Source of the DNA: Kumtagia sp052180275
GTDB lineage: Bacteria; Pseudomonadota; Alphaproteobacteria; Rhizobiales; Rhizobiaceae
Length of the DNA stretch: 64,000 nucleotides
NCBI RefSeq assembly: GCF_052180275.1
Contig: NZ_CP197465.1
Span: 186,001-250,000 of the forward strand
Reading direction: 5' to 3'
Shown here: positions 35,939-46,796 of the stretch, in pieces
How positions within the stretch are numbered: the first letter of the stretch is position 1
Layout of the letters: each line of letters starts with the position of its first letter
Translations under genes and position numbers: made by a program
The notes under the pieces: model-generated
Databases searched by the model: none
Told to the model about the DNA's origin: nothing
Seen by the model: the letters and a program-made list of their open reading frames with translations, nothing else

Positions 35939-37491
35939 GAGACAAATGGCGTCCGCGCCTTGGCTTCGTGGTGCTCGCCATCCTGCTGACCGTGCTGGCG
36001 CTGCCGCTGGCCGGCCTGTTCTTCTTCCGGGTCTACGAGAATCAGCTGATCCGCCAGACGGAGGGCGAGTTGATCGGGCAAGGAGCGATCATCGCCGCCA
36101 CCTTCGCGGCAGAGGTACGGGCCGCCGTGCCGGCTCCGTCGCTGGGAGCCGCCGTGCCGGAAAGATCGGCGTCCGAACGCGGGGAGCGTCTGCGGCCGAT
36201 CGAGCCGGGGCTGGACCTGGCGCTCGATCCGATCCTGCCGCCAAGGCCTGCTTCGGCGCCTGGGACTCCGGACCCCGCCCTCGCCGCGCTCGGTCCCAAA
36301 TTCTCCGAAATACTCGATACTGCGCAGCAATCGACGCTGGCCGGGTTCCGGCTGCTCGACCCCTCGGGCGTGGTGATCGCCGGTGGCAGCGAGGTCGGGC
36401 GCTCGCTGGCGGAGGCCGAGGAAGTCCGCATCGCGCTTGCCGGCCGTTATGCCAGCCGGCTGCGCTCGCGCATCCGCGACAGGCCGACGCCGCCACTCTA
36501 TTCGGTGAGCCGCGGCACCATGCTGCGCATCTTCGTGGCGATGCCGGTGGTGGTCGACGACCGCGTCGCCGGCGTCGTCTACATGTCGCGCACGCCGAGC
36601 AATGTCGTGAAACATCTCTACGGCGAGCGCGGCAAGCTGGCGCTGGCGGCCATCGCGATCCTCGCCGCCACGCTGATCATCGCCTTCGTCTTCATCCGCA
36701 CCGTCAGCCGGCCGATGTACGAGCTGATGGACCGGACCGCGCGCATCGCCGCCGGCGACCGCGACGCGATCCGGCCGCTCAGCCACCACGGCACGCGCGA
36801 GATGGCCGAGCTCGCCGGCGCCTTCCTCGACATGGCGCGAAAGCTGCAAGCGCGTTCCGACACGATCCGCACCTTCGCCACCCATGTCTCGCACGAGCTG
36901 AAATCGCCGCTGACCGCCATCCAGGGCGCCGCCGAGCTGCTGCGCGACGGCGGCGACAGCATGGACGAAGCGACGCGGGGGCGGTTTCACGCCAACATCG
37001 TTGCCGACACGGAACGGCTGAACGGGCTAGTGCGCCGCCTCATCGAGCTGGCACGGGCCGAGAACACCGTGAGCGGCGGCGAAAGCGCCTCGCTTGCCGA
37101 AGCGGTTTCGGCGCTCGGCGCGGAGCCGAGGCTCGCCGTCGAGATCGAGGCCGGCGAAAATATCCGCTTCCGCATGTCGGCCGAGAATGCCGCGATCCTG
37201 CTGCGGAACCTTGCCGACAATTCGGCCCGCCATGGCGCACAACATTTCCGGCTGGCCGCGTCCGGGGCGGGTACGGTCACGATCCTGGCCGATGACGACG
37301 GCAGCGGCGTGCCGGCAGCCAACCGGAGCCGCATCTTCGAGCCGTTCTTCACCACCCGGCGCGACAGCGGCGGCACCGGGTTGGGGCTGGGCATCGTCGC
37401 GGCGCTGGTGAAGGCGCATGACGGCGCCATCGGGCTTGCCGACAGCCCCTCGGGCGCACGCTTCGTGATCACCTTACCGGGCGCTGCTTAG
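35935..37491 (+). CDS. Sensor histidine kinase, CreC-like
   Basis: A 518-residue inner-membrane kinase. An N-terminal helix (RLGFVVLAILLTVLALPLAG) and a second one near residue 240 enclose a periplasmic domain of about 200 residues. HAMP (ISRP-type segment VSRPMYELMDRTARIAAGD) follows, then the phospho-acceptor His in HVSHELKSPLTAIQG at about residue 318, and an ATPase domain with NLADNSARHG, DDGSGV and GTGLGLGIV. Start taken at GTG 35935, overlapping the regulator stop; another GTG at 35926 is in frame. It phosphorylates the regulator encoded upstream. Confidence 0.9.
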   Translation: MRDKWRPRLGFVVLAILLTVLALPLAGLFFFRVYENQLIRQTEGELIGQGAIIAATFAAEVRAAVPAPSLGAAVPERSASERGERLRPIEPGLDLALDPILPPRPASAPGTPDPALAALGPKFSEILDTAQQSTLAGFRLLDPSGVVIAGGSEVGRSLAEAEEVRIALAGRYASRLRSRIRDRPTPPLYSVSRGTMLRIFVAMPVVVDDRVAGVVYMSRTPSNVVKHLYGERGKLALAAIAILAATLIIAFVFIRTVSRPMYELMDRTARIAAGDRDAIRPLSHHGTREMAELAGAFLDMARKLQARSDTIRTFATHVSHELKSPLTAIQGAAELLRDGGDSMDEATRGRFHANIVADTERLNGLVRRLIELARAENTVSGGESASLAEAVSALGAEPRLAVEIEAGENIRFRMSAENAAILLRNLADNSARHGAQHFRLAASGAGTVTILADDDGSGVPAANRSRIFEPFFTTRRDSGGTGLGLGIVAALVKAHDGAIGLADSPSGARFVITLPGAA

Positions 37492-37557
37492 TATCCAATC
37501 CGCCGGACAACTCGAAATCGGTTCGAGGACGCTCGCGGCCGAGATGGTGCAAGTGCC

Positions 37558-37634
37558 GGGGACAGTTTACTTAATTCCGCAGGAGGACGCGGCGTTGCAA
37601 GGTTGACGCAGGCGGAATTAAGTAAACTGTCCCC
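37558..37634. repeat. Perfect 23-bp inverted repeat between creC-like gene and htpX
   Basis: Arms at 37558-37580 and 37612-37634 are exact inverted copies (core GACAGTTTACTTAATTCC) with a 31-base spacer. It lies between convergent genes and would form a strong hairpin, so it may end both transcripts, although there is no T-run. The GGGGACAGTTTACTT core resembles dispersed REP/RAYT-type repeats; that relation is from memory and unverified. Confidence 0.75.
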
Positions 37635-37651
37635 TGCGGTTCCTGTCGCCG

Positions 37652-38770
37652 TCACCACCAGACGAGGCCGCGCAGCAGGCGGATGCGCGGCCCGCCGTCC
37701 GGCTGGTGCAGGAAAATCTTGCCGCCGGGATCGTCGTCGATCTCAGCCAGCGGCGCCATGAGCCCGCTGTAGAGCGGCCCATGGCGGCCGCCATGTCGAT
37801 GGATGCGCGGCACGATCGAACGGCGCGGAACGGGGATGACCGGGGCGGGCACCGAGGTCGAGGGCAGCACGATCGCCGCCTCGCCGGCCAGCGCGCCCAT
37901 CTCGGCCTTCAGCGCCGCCAGCCGCTCCAGCCTGTCTTTCGTCGCCGGATGCGTGCGCAGCACCGACGGGTCGGGGACGCGGCCGCCCGGAAGCAAGATG
38001 CCTTCCCACAGCCGGCCTCGCGCGTGTTCCAGCTTCTGCAACGCGGATGCCAGCGCATCGGGATCGCCGGTCAGCACCGCCGCGCCGAAATCGGCGTCGA
38101 ATTCGCGGCTGCGCGACAGTGCCATCTGCAGCAGCCCGCCGACGGTGGGAGCGGCGAGAAGCACGAGCACGGCCAGCCACGGCACCTGCTCGCCGACGCC
38201 GCCGAAAATCCCGCCGAGATTGATGAACAGCGTGAACAGGCCAACGGTCGACATCACCGAGGTGAAGCGCGAGACGATGTCGGCCAGCGCCATTACCTTG
38301 ATGTCCTCATGCGCGATATGGCTGATCTCATGCGCAAGCACGGCGGCAAGCTCGCGGGTCGTCAGCCGCCGCGCCAAGGCATCCGTGATGGCGATGACGG
38401 AATCCTCGCGCCGGCCGACGGCGAAGGCGTTGAGCATGCGGGAAGGGATGATGTGCAGGCGCGGCAGGGCCGGCAGCTTGGCGCGCTCGGCCAACATGCG
38501 CACGATGCGCACGCCGGACGGGAATTCCGCTTCCGAGACCGGCTTTGCCTTGTACATGGAAAGCACCATCTGAGGGCTGACCCGGCGCATGGCCGCCAGC
38601 GAGGCCGCGCCGAAGGCTATCGCCAGCACGACGCCGAAAAAGCCGCCGAAAACCCAGGCGGTAACGGCAAGCAGCGCCAGGCTGCCGGCGGCCAGCAGCC
38701 CCGTATGCAGCGCGTTCACCAGGCGATGGCGGCGCAACGCCGCCGGATCGATCGTGGACGTGTCGGTCAT
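37652..38770 (-). CDS. htpX: Membrane zinc metalloprotease HtpX
   Basis: A 372-residue M48 peptidase that degrades damaged inner-membrane proteins under heat or envelope stress. Two helices near the N-terminus (LLAAGSLALLAVTAWVFGGF and following) and two more after the active site; zinc site LAHEISHIAHE at about residue 150 with the third ligand in SREFDADFGA. The tail beyond residue 290 is longer than in Escherichia coli HtpX and Pro/His-rich. Start set at 38770 (MTDTSTIDP). It is divergent from dnaK, with a heat-shock-type promoter between them. Confidence 0.92.
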   Translation of the reverse strand: MTDTSTIDPAALRRHRLVNALHTGLLAAGSLALLAVTAWVFGGFFGVVLAIAFGAASLAAMRRVSPQMVLSMYKAKPVSEAEFPSGVRIVRMLAERAKLPALPRLHIIPSRMLNAFAVGRREDSVIAITDALARRLTTRELAAVLAHEISHIAHEDIKVMALADIVSRFTSVMSTVGLFTLFINLGGIFGGVGEQVPWLAVLVLLAAPTVGGLLQMALSRSREFDADFGAAVLTGDPDALASALQKLEHARGRLWEGILLPGGRVPDPSVLRTHPATKDRLERLAALKAEMGALAGEAAIVLPSTSVPAPVIPVPRRSIVPRIHRHGGRHGPLYSGLMAPLAEIDDDPGGKIFLHQPDGGPRIRLLRGLVWW

Positions 38771-38835
38771 ACGCTGAATATGGGGGACGCCCGGCCTTTT
38801 GCCCATATTTCCCGTTCGTTGCCGCCTTTGCGACG

Positions 38836-38865
38836 CTTGCGCGGCGAAATGGCTCTTCTTATATA
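38836..38865 (+). promoter_or_regulatory. RpoH (sigma-32)-type heat-shock promoter upstream of dnaK
   Basis: CTTGCG at 38836-38841, then 16 bases, then CTTATATA at 38858-38865. This fits the alphaproteobacterial heat-shock pattern CTTG - 16/17 - CyTATnT. It would give a leader of roughly 110 bases before the dnaK ATG. Confidence 0.55.
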
Positions 38866-38881
38866 CGCGCCACAGCCGCCG

Positions 38882-38904
38882 GGCGGCCGTTGCAACGGTC
38901 CGCC
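38882..38904. other. Dyad in the dnaK leader
   Basis: GGCGGCCGTTG and CAACGGTCCGCC form an inverted repeat with one bulged base, centred on GTTGCAAC. It is located downstream of the heat-shock promoter and about 80 bases before dnaK, so it could be a leader hairpin or an operator. It does not match CIRCE (TTAGCACTC), which is absent. Confidence 0.3.
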
Positions 38905-38984
38905 TGGCGAATTTCCTGAAGACAGGGGTTTTCGTCGGAACGCCTCATGGGTCCTGAAAACCTGCTAAACGGAGAGACTAGAAC

Positions 38985-40894
<1,910 letters not shown>

Positions 40895-40898
<4 letters not shown>

Positions 40899-41371
40899 TA
40901 CTGATCTCGCCTTTTGGAACTGCCCTGCGGCCGGCAATCTTGCTGGCCGCAGGCTTATTGGCGGCCCTGCTCTCGCCAACGCAAGCATCGGCCACTGAAA
41001 CCCGCGATAACAGAACGTACAAGATGTTGCTTGCCGGGGAAGACGCTATCGCCATCGCCCTGCGAAATCACCGCAAAGCAGGGCTTGCAGGTGTGGCCAA
41101 CAGACTTGGTCGCATTGTCGATGAGGCTTCCGCGCGAAAGAAACGCGGCATAAAAGCGTCGGATTGTGATCTTGCCGCCATGGCGCTTGCAAACCTCTCT
41201 TTGCTTGCAGAGAAATCTCTCGAAACAAGAAGCGACCTGAAATCCGCATTCCAGGAATCCGCAAAGACTGAAGTTTCGCAATTCGCGGCAGACATGCGTG
41301 GTTGCGAGAAGCATCTCGGGTTGCCATCTACGAGGCGGGAGCCGCTCAAAAAGCTGCTGGGAAAAATCTGA
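40895..41371 (+). CDS. Small exported protein between dnaK and dnaJ
   Basis: A 158-residue product from a TTG start that overlaps the dnaK stop by three bases. A signal peptide is clear (PAILLAAGLLAALLSPTQASA, cleavage near residue 33). The mature part is helical with two cysteines (KASDCDLAAMALANL and ADMRGCEKHLG). I do not recognise a family. Base composition is lower in GC than the flanking chaperone genes. It ends 3 bases before the dnaJ ATG, so it sits inside the chaperone operon; the rare start codon lowers confidence in the exact N-terminus. Confidence 0.6.
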
Positions 41372-41374
41372 GTC

Positions 41375-42508
41375 ATGGCCAAAGCCGATTTCTACGAGAC
41401 CCTCGGTGTTCAGAAGGGCGCGGACGACAAGGAACTGAAGGGCGCGTTCCGAAAACTCGCCATGCAGTTCCATCCCGATCGCAATCCCGGTGATGCCGCT
41501 TGCGAGCACAAGTTCAAGGAGATCAACGAGGCCTACGAGACGCTGAAGGACCCGCAGAAGCGCGCGGCCTATGACCGTTTCGGCCACGCCGCCTTCGAGA
41601 ATGGCGGCATGAACGGCGGTGCTGGCTTTGCTGGCGGCGGTGGCTTCTCCGACATCTTCGAAGACATCTTTGGCGAGATGATGGGCGGCGGACGCCGCCG
41701 TTCATCCGGCGGGCGCGAGCGCGGCGCCGATTTGCGCTTCAACATGGAAATCCTGCTGGAGGAGGCCTATGCCGGCAAGACCGCGCAGGTCCGTGTGCCG
41801 ACATCCATCTCCTGCACGGAATGCTCGGGCTCCGGCGCGAAACCAGGCACGCAGCCGGTAACCTGCTCGCTGTGCTCCGGTTCGGGCCGCGTGCGCGCCG
41901 CGCAAGGCTTCTTCTCGATCGAGCGCACCTGCCCGCAGTGTCATGGCCGCGGCCAAACCATCAAGGATCCCTGCCCGAAATGCGCCGGCCAGGGCCGCGT
42001 CACCGAGGAGCGGTCGCTGTCGGTCAACATCCCGGCCGGTATCGAGGACGGCACGCGCATCCGCCTTGCCAATGAAGGCGAGGCCGGGCTGCGCGGCGGG
42101 CCGCAGGGCGACCTCTACATCTTCCTGTCGGTGAAGCCGCACGAATTCTTCCAGCGCGACGGCGCGGATCTCTATTGCAAGGTGCCGATCTCGATGACGA
42201 CTGCCGCCCTCGGCGGCTCTTTCGAGGTGACCACTCTCGACGGGTCGCAGACGCGCGTGAAGGTGCCCGAGGGCACGCAGAACGGGCGGCAGTTCCGCAT
42301 GAAGGGCAAGGGCATGCCGGTGCTGCGCCAGCCCACCATCGGCGACCTTTACATCCAGACGGCGGTCGAGACGCCGCAGAACCTGACGAAGCGCCAGCGC
42401 GAACTGCTGGAGGAATTCGAAAAACTCTCCTCGAAGGAGAACTCGCCGCAATCGAGCGGCTTCTTCGCCCGCATGAAGGACTTCTTCGAATCGTTCGGCG
42501 ACAATTGA
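41375..42508 (+). CDS. dnaJ: Hsp40 co-chaperone DnaJ
   Basis: A 377-residue type I J-protein that stimulates DnaK ATPase and delivers substrates. The J domain has FHPDRNPGD (HPD motif); a Gly/Phe-rich linker follows (GGMNGGAGFAGGGGF); four zinc-binding CxxCxGxG-type repeats run CTECSGSGAKPG, CSLCSGSGRV, CPQCHGRGQT and CPKCAGQGRV; then the C-terminal substrate domains. Length normal. Confidence 0.97.
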   Translation: MAKADFYETLGVQKGADDKELKGAFRKLAMQFHPDRNPGDAACEHKFKEINEAYETLKDPQKRAAYDRFGHAAFENGGMNGGAGFAGGGGFSDIFEDIFGEMMGGGRRRSSGGRERGADLRFNMEILLEEAYAGKTAQVRVPTSISCTECSGSGAKPGTQPVTCSLCSGSGRVRAAQGFFSIERTCPQCHGRGQTIKDPCPKCAGQGRVTEERSLSVNIPAGIEDGTRIRLANEGEAGLRGGPQGDLYIFLSVKPHEFFQRDGADLYCKVPISMTTAALGGSFEVTTLDGSQTRVKVPEGTQNGRQFRMKGKGMPVLRQPTIGDLYIQTAVETPQNLTKRQRELLEEFEKLSSKENSPQSSGFFARMKDFFESFGDN

Positions 42509-42610
42509 TTTGCCGGCAACGGGGGACAAGCCCTTCAAAACGCTGCGTAAGCCTTGCAATGGGGGGTCAGGCTGTTATTGATCGCCCGAAAGCGACAAGG
42601 AGTTTGGCCT

Positions 42611-43219
42611 ATGCGACGCGGATCGGAGTTGCGCAAGGCGCTGGTCGAGAAATTCGATGACGAGCTTCGCTTCTTCAAGGGCTGGATCGACAAGCCGAAG
42701 GCCGTCGGGTCGATCATTCCCACCAGTTCGATCACCGCAAAACGCATGGCGTCGGTCATCGATATTTCCTCCGGCCTGCCGGTACTGGAAGTCGGCCCCG
42801 GCACGGGCGTTATCACCCGCGCCATTTTGGCCCGCGGCGTGACGCCGAAGAACCTCTATGCCGTGGAATATTCCGCTGACTTCGTCCGCCATCTCAGGCG
42901 CAACTTTCCGGGCGTCAATGTCATCGAAGGCGATGCCTTCGATCTCGATACCACGCTGGGCGAGGATGCGCCGAAGTGTTTCGACAGCGTGATTTCTGGC
43001 GTGCCGCTGCTCAATTTCCCGGTCCAGCAGCGCGTCGCCTATATCGAAGGCCTGCTTGATCGCATTCCCGAAGGCAGGCCGATCATCCAGCTGACATACG
43101 GTCCGAAATCGCCGGTGCCGCCCGGTCTTGGCAGTTACAGCGTCAAACATTTCGACTTCGTCATCCGCAACATCCCGCCGACCCAGCTATGGGTCTATCG
43201 GCGCGGCCACAACAACTGA
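42611..43219 (+). CDS. pmtA: Phosphatidylethanolamine N-methyltransferase
   Basis: A 202-residue SAM-dependent methyltransferase of the rhizobial PmtA type, which methylates phosphatidylethanolamine stepwise to phosphatidylcholine. The N-terminal DDELRFFKGWIDKPKAVGSI and PTSSITAKRMA segments are typical of that family; the SAM motif is VLEVGPGTGVITRAI, and SGVPLLNFP follows. Start at 42611 (MRRGSELRK) chosen from alignment by eye; AAGGAG lies about 10-15 bases upstream. It follows dnaJ, an order I recall in rhizobia. Confidence 0.88.
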   Translation: MRRGSELRKALVEKFDDELRFFKGWIDKPKAVGSIIPTSSITAKRMASVIDISSGLPVLEVGPGTGVITRAILARGVTPKNLYAVEYSADFVRHLRRNFPGVNVIEGDAFDLDTTLGEDAPKCFDSVISGVPLLNFPVQQRVAYIEGLLDRIPEGRPIIQLTYGPKSPVPPGLGSYSVKHFDFVIRNIPPTQLWVYRRGHNN

Positions 43220-43247
43220 CGACTTCTCCTTTGGTGAGCGCAAGCCG

Positions 43248-43838
43248 GTGAACCCCAAAATCCTCATCTTCGCCGGTTCGATCCGCTCTGGCGCCTATAG
43301 CGGCAGGACAGCCGACGCGGCGATGAAGGAACTGGCCCTGCAAGGCGCCGAAGTCACCCGCATCTCGCTCGCCGATTATCCGCTGCCGATCATGGACCAG
43401 GATCTGGAGGCCGAAAAAGGCGTTCCGGACAATGCGGTGAAGCTTGCCCGGATGTTCGTCGACCATGACGGTATTCTCATCGCCACGCCGGAATACAACG
43501 GCTCGATGCCGCCTCTCGTGAAGAACACGATCGACTGGATCAGCCGGGTGCGCAAGGACCGCGGCGTCGCGTTGCGGCCTCTGCCCGGCAAGGTGGTGGC
43601 GCTGTGCTCGTCGTCGGACGGCCATTTCGCCGGCATCCGCAGCGCCAACCATTTGCGCGCCGTGCTGTCGCATATCCAGATGGAGGTGATCCCGCAGCAG
43701 GTTTCGGTGCCGAATGCGGGCGAAGCCTTCGACGACAATGGCGATTTCCGGGAAGAACGGCTGCGCAACGGCATGCAGCGGCTTTGCCGCGCCCTGATCG
43801 AACGTGCCGCGATGCTGTCGGCGCGCCACGAGCCTTGA
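43248..43838 (+). CDS. NADPH-dependent FMN reductase family protein
   Basis: A 196-residue flavodoxin-like reductase. The phosphate-binding loop is FAGSIRSGAYSGR and the flavin site is TPEYNGSMPPLVKNTIDW, as in chromate/azo/quinone reductases of the ChrR/SsuE group. Starts with GTG at 43248; no good ATG is in frame there. Natural substrate unknown, perhaps quinones in redox protection. Confidence 0.87.
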   Translation: MNPKILIFAGSIRSGAYSGRTADAAMKELALQGAEVTRISLADYPLPIMDQDLEAEKGVPDNAVKLARMFVDHDGILIATPEYNGSMPPLVKNTIDWISRVRKDRGVALRPLPGKVVALCSSSDGHFAGIRSANHLRAVLSHIQMEVIPQQVSVPNAGEAFDDNGDFREERLRNGMQRLCRALIERAAMLSARHEP

Positions 43839-43893
43839 TGAACCGTAACGCGCGGCTGGTCGTGTCGGCAATCGGTGTTGTATAGATGTCGTC

Positions 43894-44226
43894 ATGAGCA
43901 CCGAACCCGACAGCCTCATCCTTCAGCTTCTCCGCCAGATGCGCGCCGAACTCGGAACCGTGCGTGCTGAAGTTGAAACGATCCGTGCCGAAATGAAGGA
44001 CGAATTTGCCGAGGTGCGGTCGGAGATGCACTCGCTTCGCGCCGACGTCGCATCCGATCTGCTTGTCGCACGCAAGGAGACAAGCGAGCAGATTGTCGGT
44101 CTCCGGCGCGCGGTGATCGAGTATCATTCTTCGGTCATCGGCCACGGCGTACTGATCAGCGAACTCGAAGCCCGCGTGCGCCGCGTCGAGCAGCATCTGA
44201 ACCTTCCGTCCAGCGATCCACACTGA
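43894..44226 (+). CDS. Hypothetical coiled-coil protein, 110 residues
   Basis: From residue 10 to about 75 the sequence has heptad-like repeats with E/R in register (LRQMRAELGTVRAEVETIRA and following), a long coiled coil, and a second short coil at the end (ISELEARVRRVEQHL). No membrane segment or enzyme motif. Similar short coiled-coil proteins are widespread and uncharacterised. It lies between the FMN reductase and pyrF on the same strand. Confidence 0.6.
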   Translation: MSTEPDSLILQLLRQMRAELGTVRAEVETIRAEMKDEFAEVRSEMHSLRADVASDLLVARKETSEQIVGLRRAVIEYHSSVIGHGVLISELEARVRRVEQHLNLPSSDPH

Positions 44227-44311
44227 TCGTCGCGAAGCTTGGAAAAGCGTCTTGCCGACCGCTCCCTTCTCTGCGACTGGACGCCGATGGAGACCTTCGA
44301 CGGAGTTTTCG

Positions 44312-45025
44312 ATGCCGCATGACGATATCGCCAATCGCCTGATCGTCGGGCTCGACGTGCCGGACCTGAGGACCGCGCAAGCGGTCGTGCGCGATCTCGA
44401 CGGCCTCGTCTCCTTCTACAAGATCGGCTACCAGCTGGCCTTCGCCGGCGGCCTGTCCTTTGCCCGCGAACTGGTCGAGGGCGGCAAGAGCGTCTTCCTC
44501 GACATGAAGTTGCTCGATATCGACAACACGGTGGCGAAGGGCGTCGAGAACATCGCCAGGATGGGCATGACGATGCTGACGCTGCACGCCTATCCCAAAG
44601 CGATGCGGGCGGCCGTCGAGGCGGCGCGCGGCACGCCGCTCTGCCTGCTTGCCGTCACGGTGCTGACCTCGATGGACGAGCAGGATCTGATCGACGCCGG
44701 CTACGAATACGATCCGCATACGCTGGTGCTGCGCCGCGCCGAGCAGGCGAAGATCGCCGGCATGGGCGGCATCGTATGCTCGGCCGGCGAAGCCGCCGCC
44801 GTGCGCAAGATCGTCGGGCCGGACATGGCGGTGGTGACGCCGGGCATACGGCCGAAGGGCGCCGACCATGGCGACCAGAAACGCGTGGTCAGCCCCGCCG
44901 ACGCGATCCGCGCCGGCGCCAGCCACCTTGTCGTCGCCCGCCCGATCGTCGCCGCGCCGGACCGCCGCGCCGCCGCGCAGGAGATCATCGCCGAAATGGC
45001 GGAGGCTGGTGGGTGGCGCGCTTGA
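44312..45025 (+). CDS. pyrF: Orotidine-5'-phosphate decarboxylase
   Basis: A 237-residue TIM-barrel enzyme that converts OMP to UMP, the last step of UMP synthesis. The catalytic D-K-x-x-D region is FLDMKLLDIDNTVAKG; the N-terminal GLDVPDLRTA and C-terminal VTPGIRPKGADHGDQKRVVS phosphate loop are intact. Start at 44312 (MPHDDIANR) gives the usual length. The next gene, DUF1330, starts 47 bases later. Confidence 0.95.
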   Translation: MPHDDIANRLIVGLDVPDLRTAQAVVRDLDGLVSFYKIGYQLAFAGGLSFARELVEGGKSVFLDMKLLDIDNTVAKGVENIARMGMTMLTLHAYPKAMRAAVEAARGTPLCLLAVTVLTSMDEQDLIDAGYEYDPHTLVLRRAEQAKIAGMGGIVCSAGEAAAVRKIVGPDMAVVTPGIRPKGADHGDQKRVVSPADAIRAGASHLVVARPIVAAPDRRAAAQEIIAEMAEAGGWRA

Positions 45026-45072
45026 GCGGCGGCCCAACTGCAAGCGCCACCTGAAAAGCCAATGGAGTAAAA

Positions 45073-45360
45073 ATGCCCAAGGGATACTGGATCGCCCGCG
45101 TCGATGTACGCGACGCCGAAGGATACAAGGACTATGTCGCCGCGTCGAAACTCGCCTTCGACAAATATGGCGCAAGAATCCTGGCGCGCGGCGGTGCCTA
45201 TGAACTGCCGGAGGGTTCAGGTCGGGCGCGCAACGTGGTGATCGAGTTCGCGTCGCTCCAGACGGCGCACGACTGCTACCACTCGCCGGAATACCAGGCG
45301 GCCAAGGCGATCCGGCAGAAATACGCCGAGGGCGAGGTGGTATTGGTCGAGGGCGCCTGA
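45073..45360 (+). CDS. DUF1330 family protein
   Basis: A 95-residue protein of the ferredoxin-like dimeric alpha/beta-barrel fold. The family pattern GYWIARVDVRDAEGYKDYV, ILARGGAYE and YHSPEYQAAKAIRQKYAEG is complete. No reaction is known for the family. Start at 45073 has GGAG 7 bases upstream. Often located next to pyrF in rhizobia as far as I recall, so it may be cotranscribed. Confidence 0.88.
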   Translation: MPKGYWIARVDVRDAEGYKDYVAASKLAFDKYGARILARGGAYELPEGSGRARNVVIEFASLQTAHDCYHSPEYQAAKAIRQKYAEGEVVLVEGA

Positions 45361-45432
45361 GCCTGACGTAACGGCAGCCAAATTAGCGGAAAATGTTGGA
45401 CCAAAGGATGAGGCCACTTCCCCTATCGGCCT

Positions 45433-45477
45433 CTATTGCGCCGCAGCAATAGATCGTTAACTTCGTTGCCTAACGAT
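45433..45477. other. Two tandem small hairpins before phaZ
   Basis: CTATTGC/GCAATAG (7-bp stem, 45433-45452) is followed directly by ATCGTTA/TAACGAT (7-bp stem, 45453-45477). They lie between the DUF1330 stop and the phaZ start. There is no T-run; they may be leader structure or a weak terminator. Confidence 0.35.
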
Positions 45478-45518
45478 GGGCGATTGCCGCAAAGCACCTG
45501 CGGCACTGGGATTTGCAC

Positions 45519-46796
45519 ATGTTCTACCAGATGTATGAGATGAGCCACGCCGCGATGCAGCCCTATCGGGCCTACGCGGACGCGGTCCGGCTGTTCTACT
45601 CCAACCCCGTCAACCCGTTGTCGCACACGGCTTTGGGCCGATCGGTGGCGGGAATGGCCGAGCTTTTCGAGCGCACCACCCGCCGCTACGGCAAGCCCGC
45701 CTTCAACATCGAAAAGACCGTCGTCGACTGGAAGCAGGTCGCGGTCACGGAGAGCATCGCTTGGTCGCGTCCCTTCTGCAACCTGATCCATTTCGTGCGC
45801 GACCTGCCGGCACGCCGCAAGAACGACCCCAAGCTGCTGATCGTGGCGCCGATGTCGGGCCACTACGCCACCCTGCTGCGCGGCACGGTGGACGCCATGC
45901 TGCCGCATGCCGACGTCTACATCACCGACTGGGTCGACGCCCGCATGGTGCCGGCAACGGCGGGCCGTTTCGACCTGGACGACTATATCGACTACATTGT
46001 CGACATGCTGCACATGCTCGGGCCGAACACGCATGTGATGGCGGTGTGCCAGCCCTCGGTTCCGGTGCTCGCCGCGGCGGCTCTGATGGAAGCGCGCGGC
46101 GACCGCTTCGCGCCTTCGACCATGACGCTGATGGGCGGCCCGATCGACACGCGCCGCAATCCGACCGCCGTCAACCTGCTTGCCCAGGAGAAGGGCATCG
46201 ACTGGTTCCGCGAGAATGTGATCATGCCGGTGCCGTGGCCGGCGACGGGCGTCATGCGCGAGGTCTATCCGGGCTTCCTGCAGCTTTCGGGCTTCATGAG
46301 CATGAACCTCGACCGCCACATAACCGCGCACAAGCAGTTCTTCATGCATCTGGTCAAGAACGACGGCGACAGCGCCGAGAAGCATCGCGACTTCTACGAC
46401 GAATATCTGGCGGTGATGGATCTGACGGCCGAATTCTACTTGCAGACCGTTGACACCGTCTTCGTCCGGCATGCGCTGCCGAAAGGCGAGATGACGCATC
46501 GCGGCACGCCCGTCGACCCGGCGGCGATCCGAAACGTTGCCCTGCTCACCATCGAGGGCGAGAACGACGACATTTCCGGCATCGGGCAGACGCAGGCCGC
46601 GCACGACCTTTGCATCAACATTCCCGACGACATGCGGGCTCACTACATGCAGCCCGCCGTCGGCCATTACGGCGTCTTCAACGGCTCGCGCTTCCGCGCC
46701 GAGATCCTGCCGCGCATCGTCGACTTCATATCGAGCTACGGCAAGGAGAACCGCGCGCCGCTGCGGCCGCGGATCGTCCGCACCGCGAAAGCCTGA
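45519..46796 (+). CDS. phaZ: Intracellular polyhydroxyalkanoate depolymerase
   Basis: A 425-residue enzyme mobilising stored poly-3-hydroxybutyrate in the cytoplasm. It matches the PhaZ1 type: N-terminal MFYQMYEMSHAAMQPYRA, the oxyanion region LIVAPMSGHYATLLRGTV, the lipase-box-like motif with catalytic cysteine MAVCQPSVPVLAA, and the late Asp and His in TIEGENDDISG and AVGHYGVFNGSRF. Start at ATG 45519; a TTG two codons earlier is in frame. Monocistronic as far as can be seen. Confidence 0.93.
   Translation: MFYQMYEMSHAAMQPYRAYADAVRLFYSNPVNPLSHTALGRSVAGMAELFERTTRRYGKPAFNIEKTVVDWKQVAVTESIAWSRPFCNLIHFVRDLPARRKNDPKLLIVAPMSGHYATLLRGTVDAMLPHADVYITDWVDARMVPATAGRFDLDDYIDYIVDMLHMLGPNTHVMAVCQPSVPVLAAAALMEARGDRFAPSTMTLMGGPIDTRRNPTAVNLLAQEKGIDWFRENVIMPVPWPATGVMREVYPGFLQLSGFMSMNLDRHITAHKQFFMHLVKNDGDSAEKHRDFYDEYLAVMDLTAEFYLQTVDTVFVRHALPKGEMTHRGTPVDPAAIRNVALLTIEGENDDISGIGQTQAAHDLCINIPDDMRAHYMQPAVGHYGVFNGSRFRAEILPRIVDFISSYGKENRAPLRPRIVRTAKA

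Noticed and set aside
38771..38984. CIRCE operator (HrcA) before dnaK
   Set aside because: No TTAGCACTC-N9-GAGTGCTAA match; only an RpoH-type promoter and an unrelated dyad are present.
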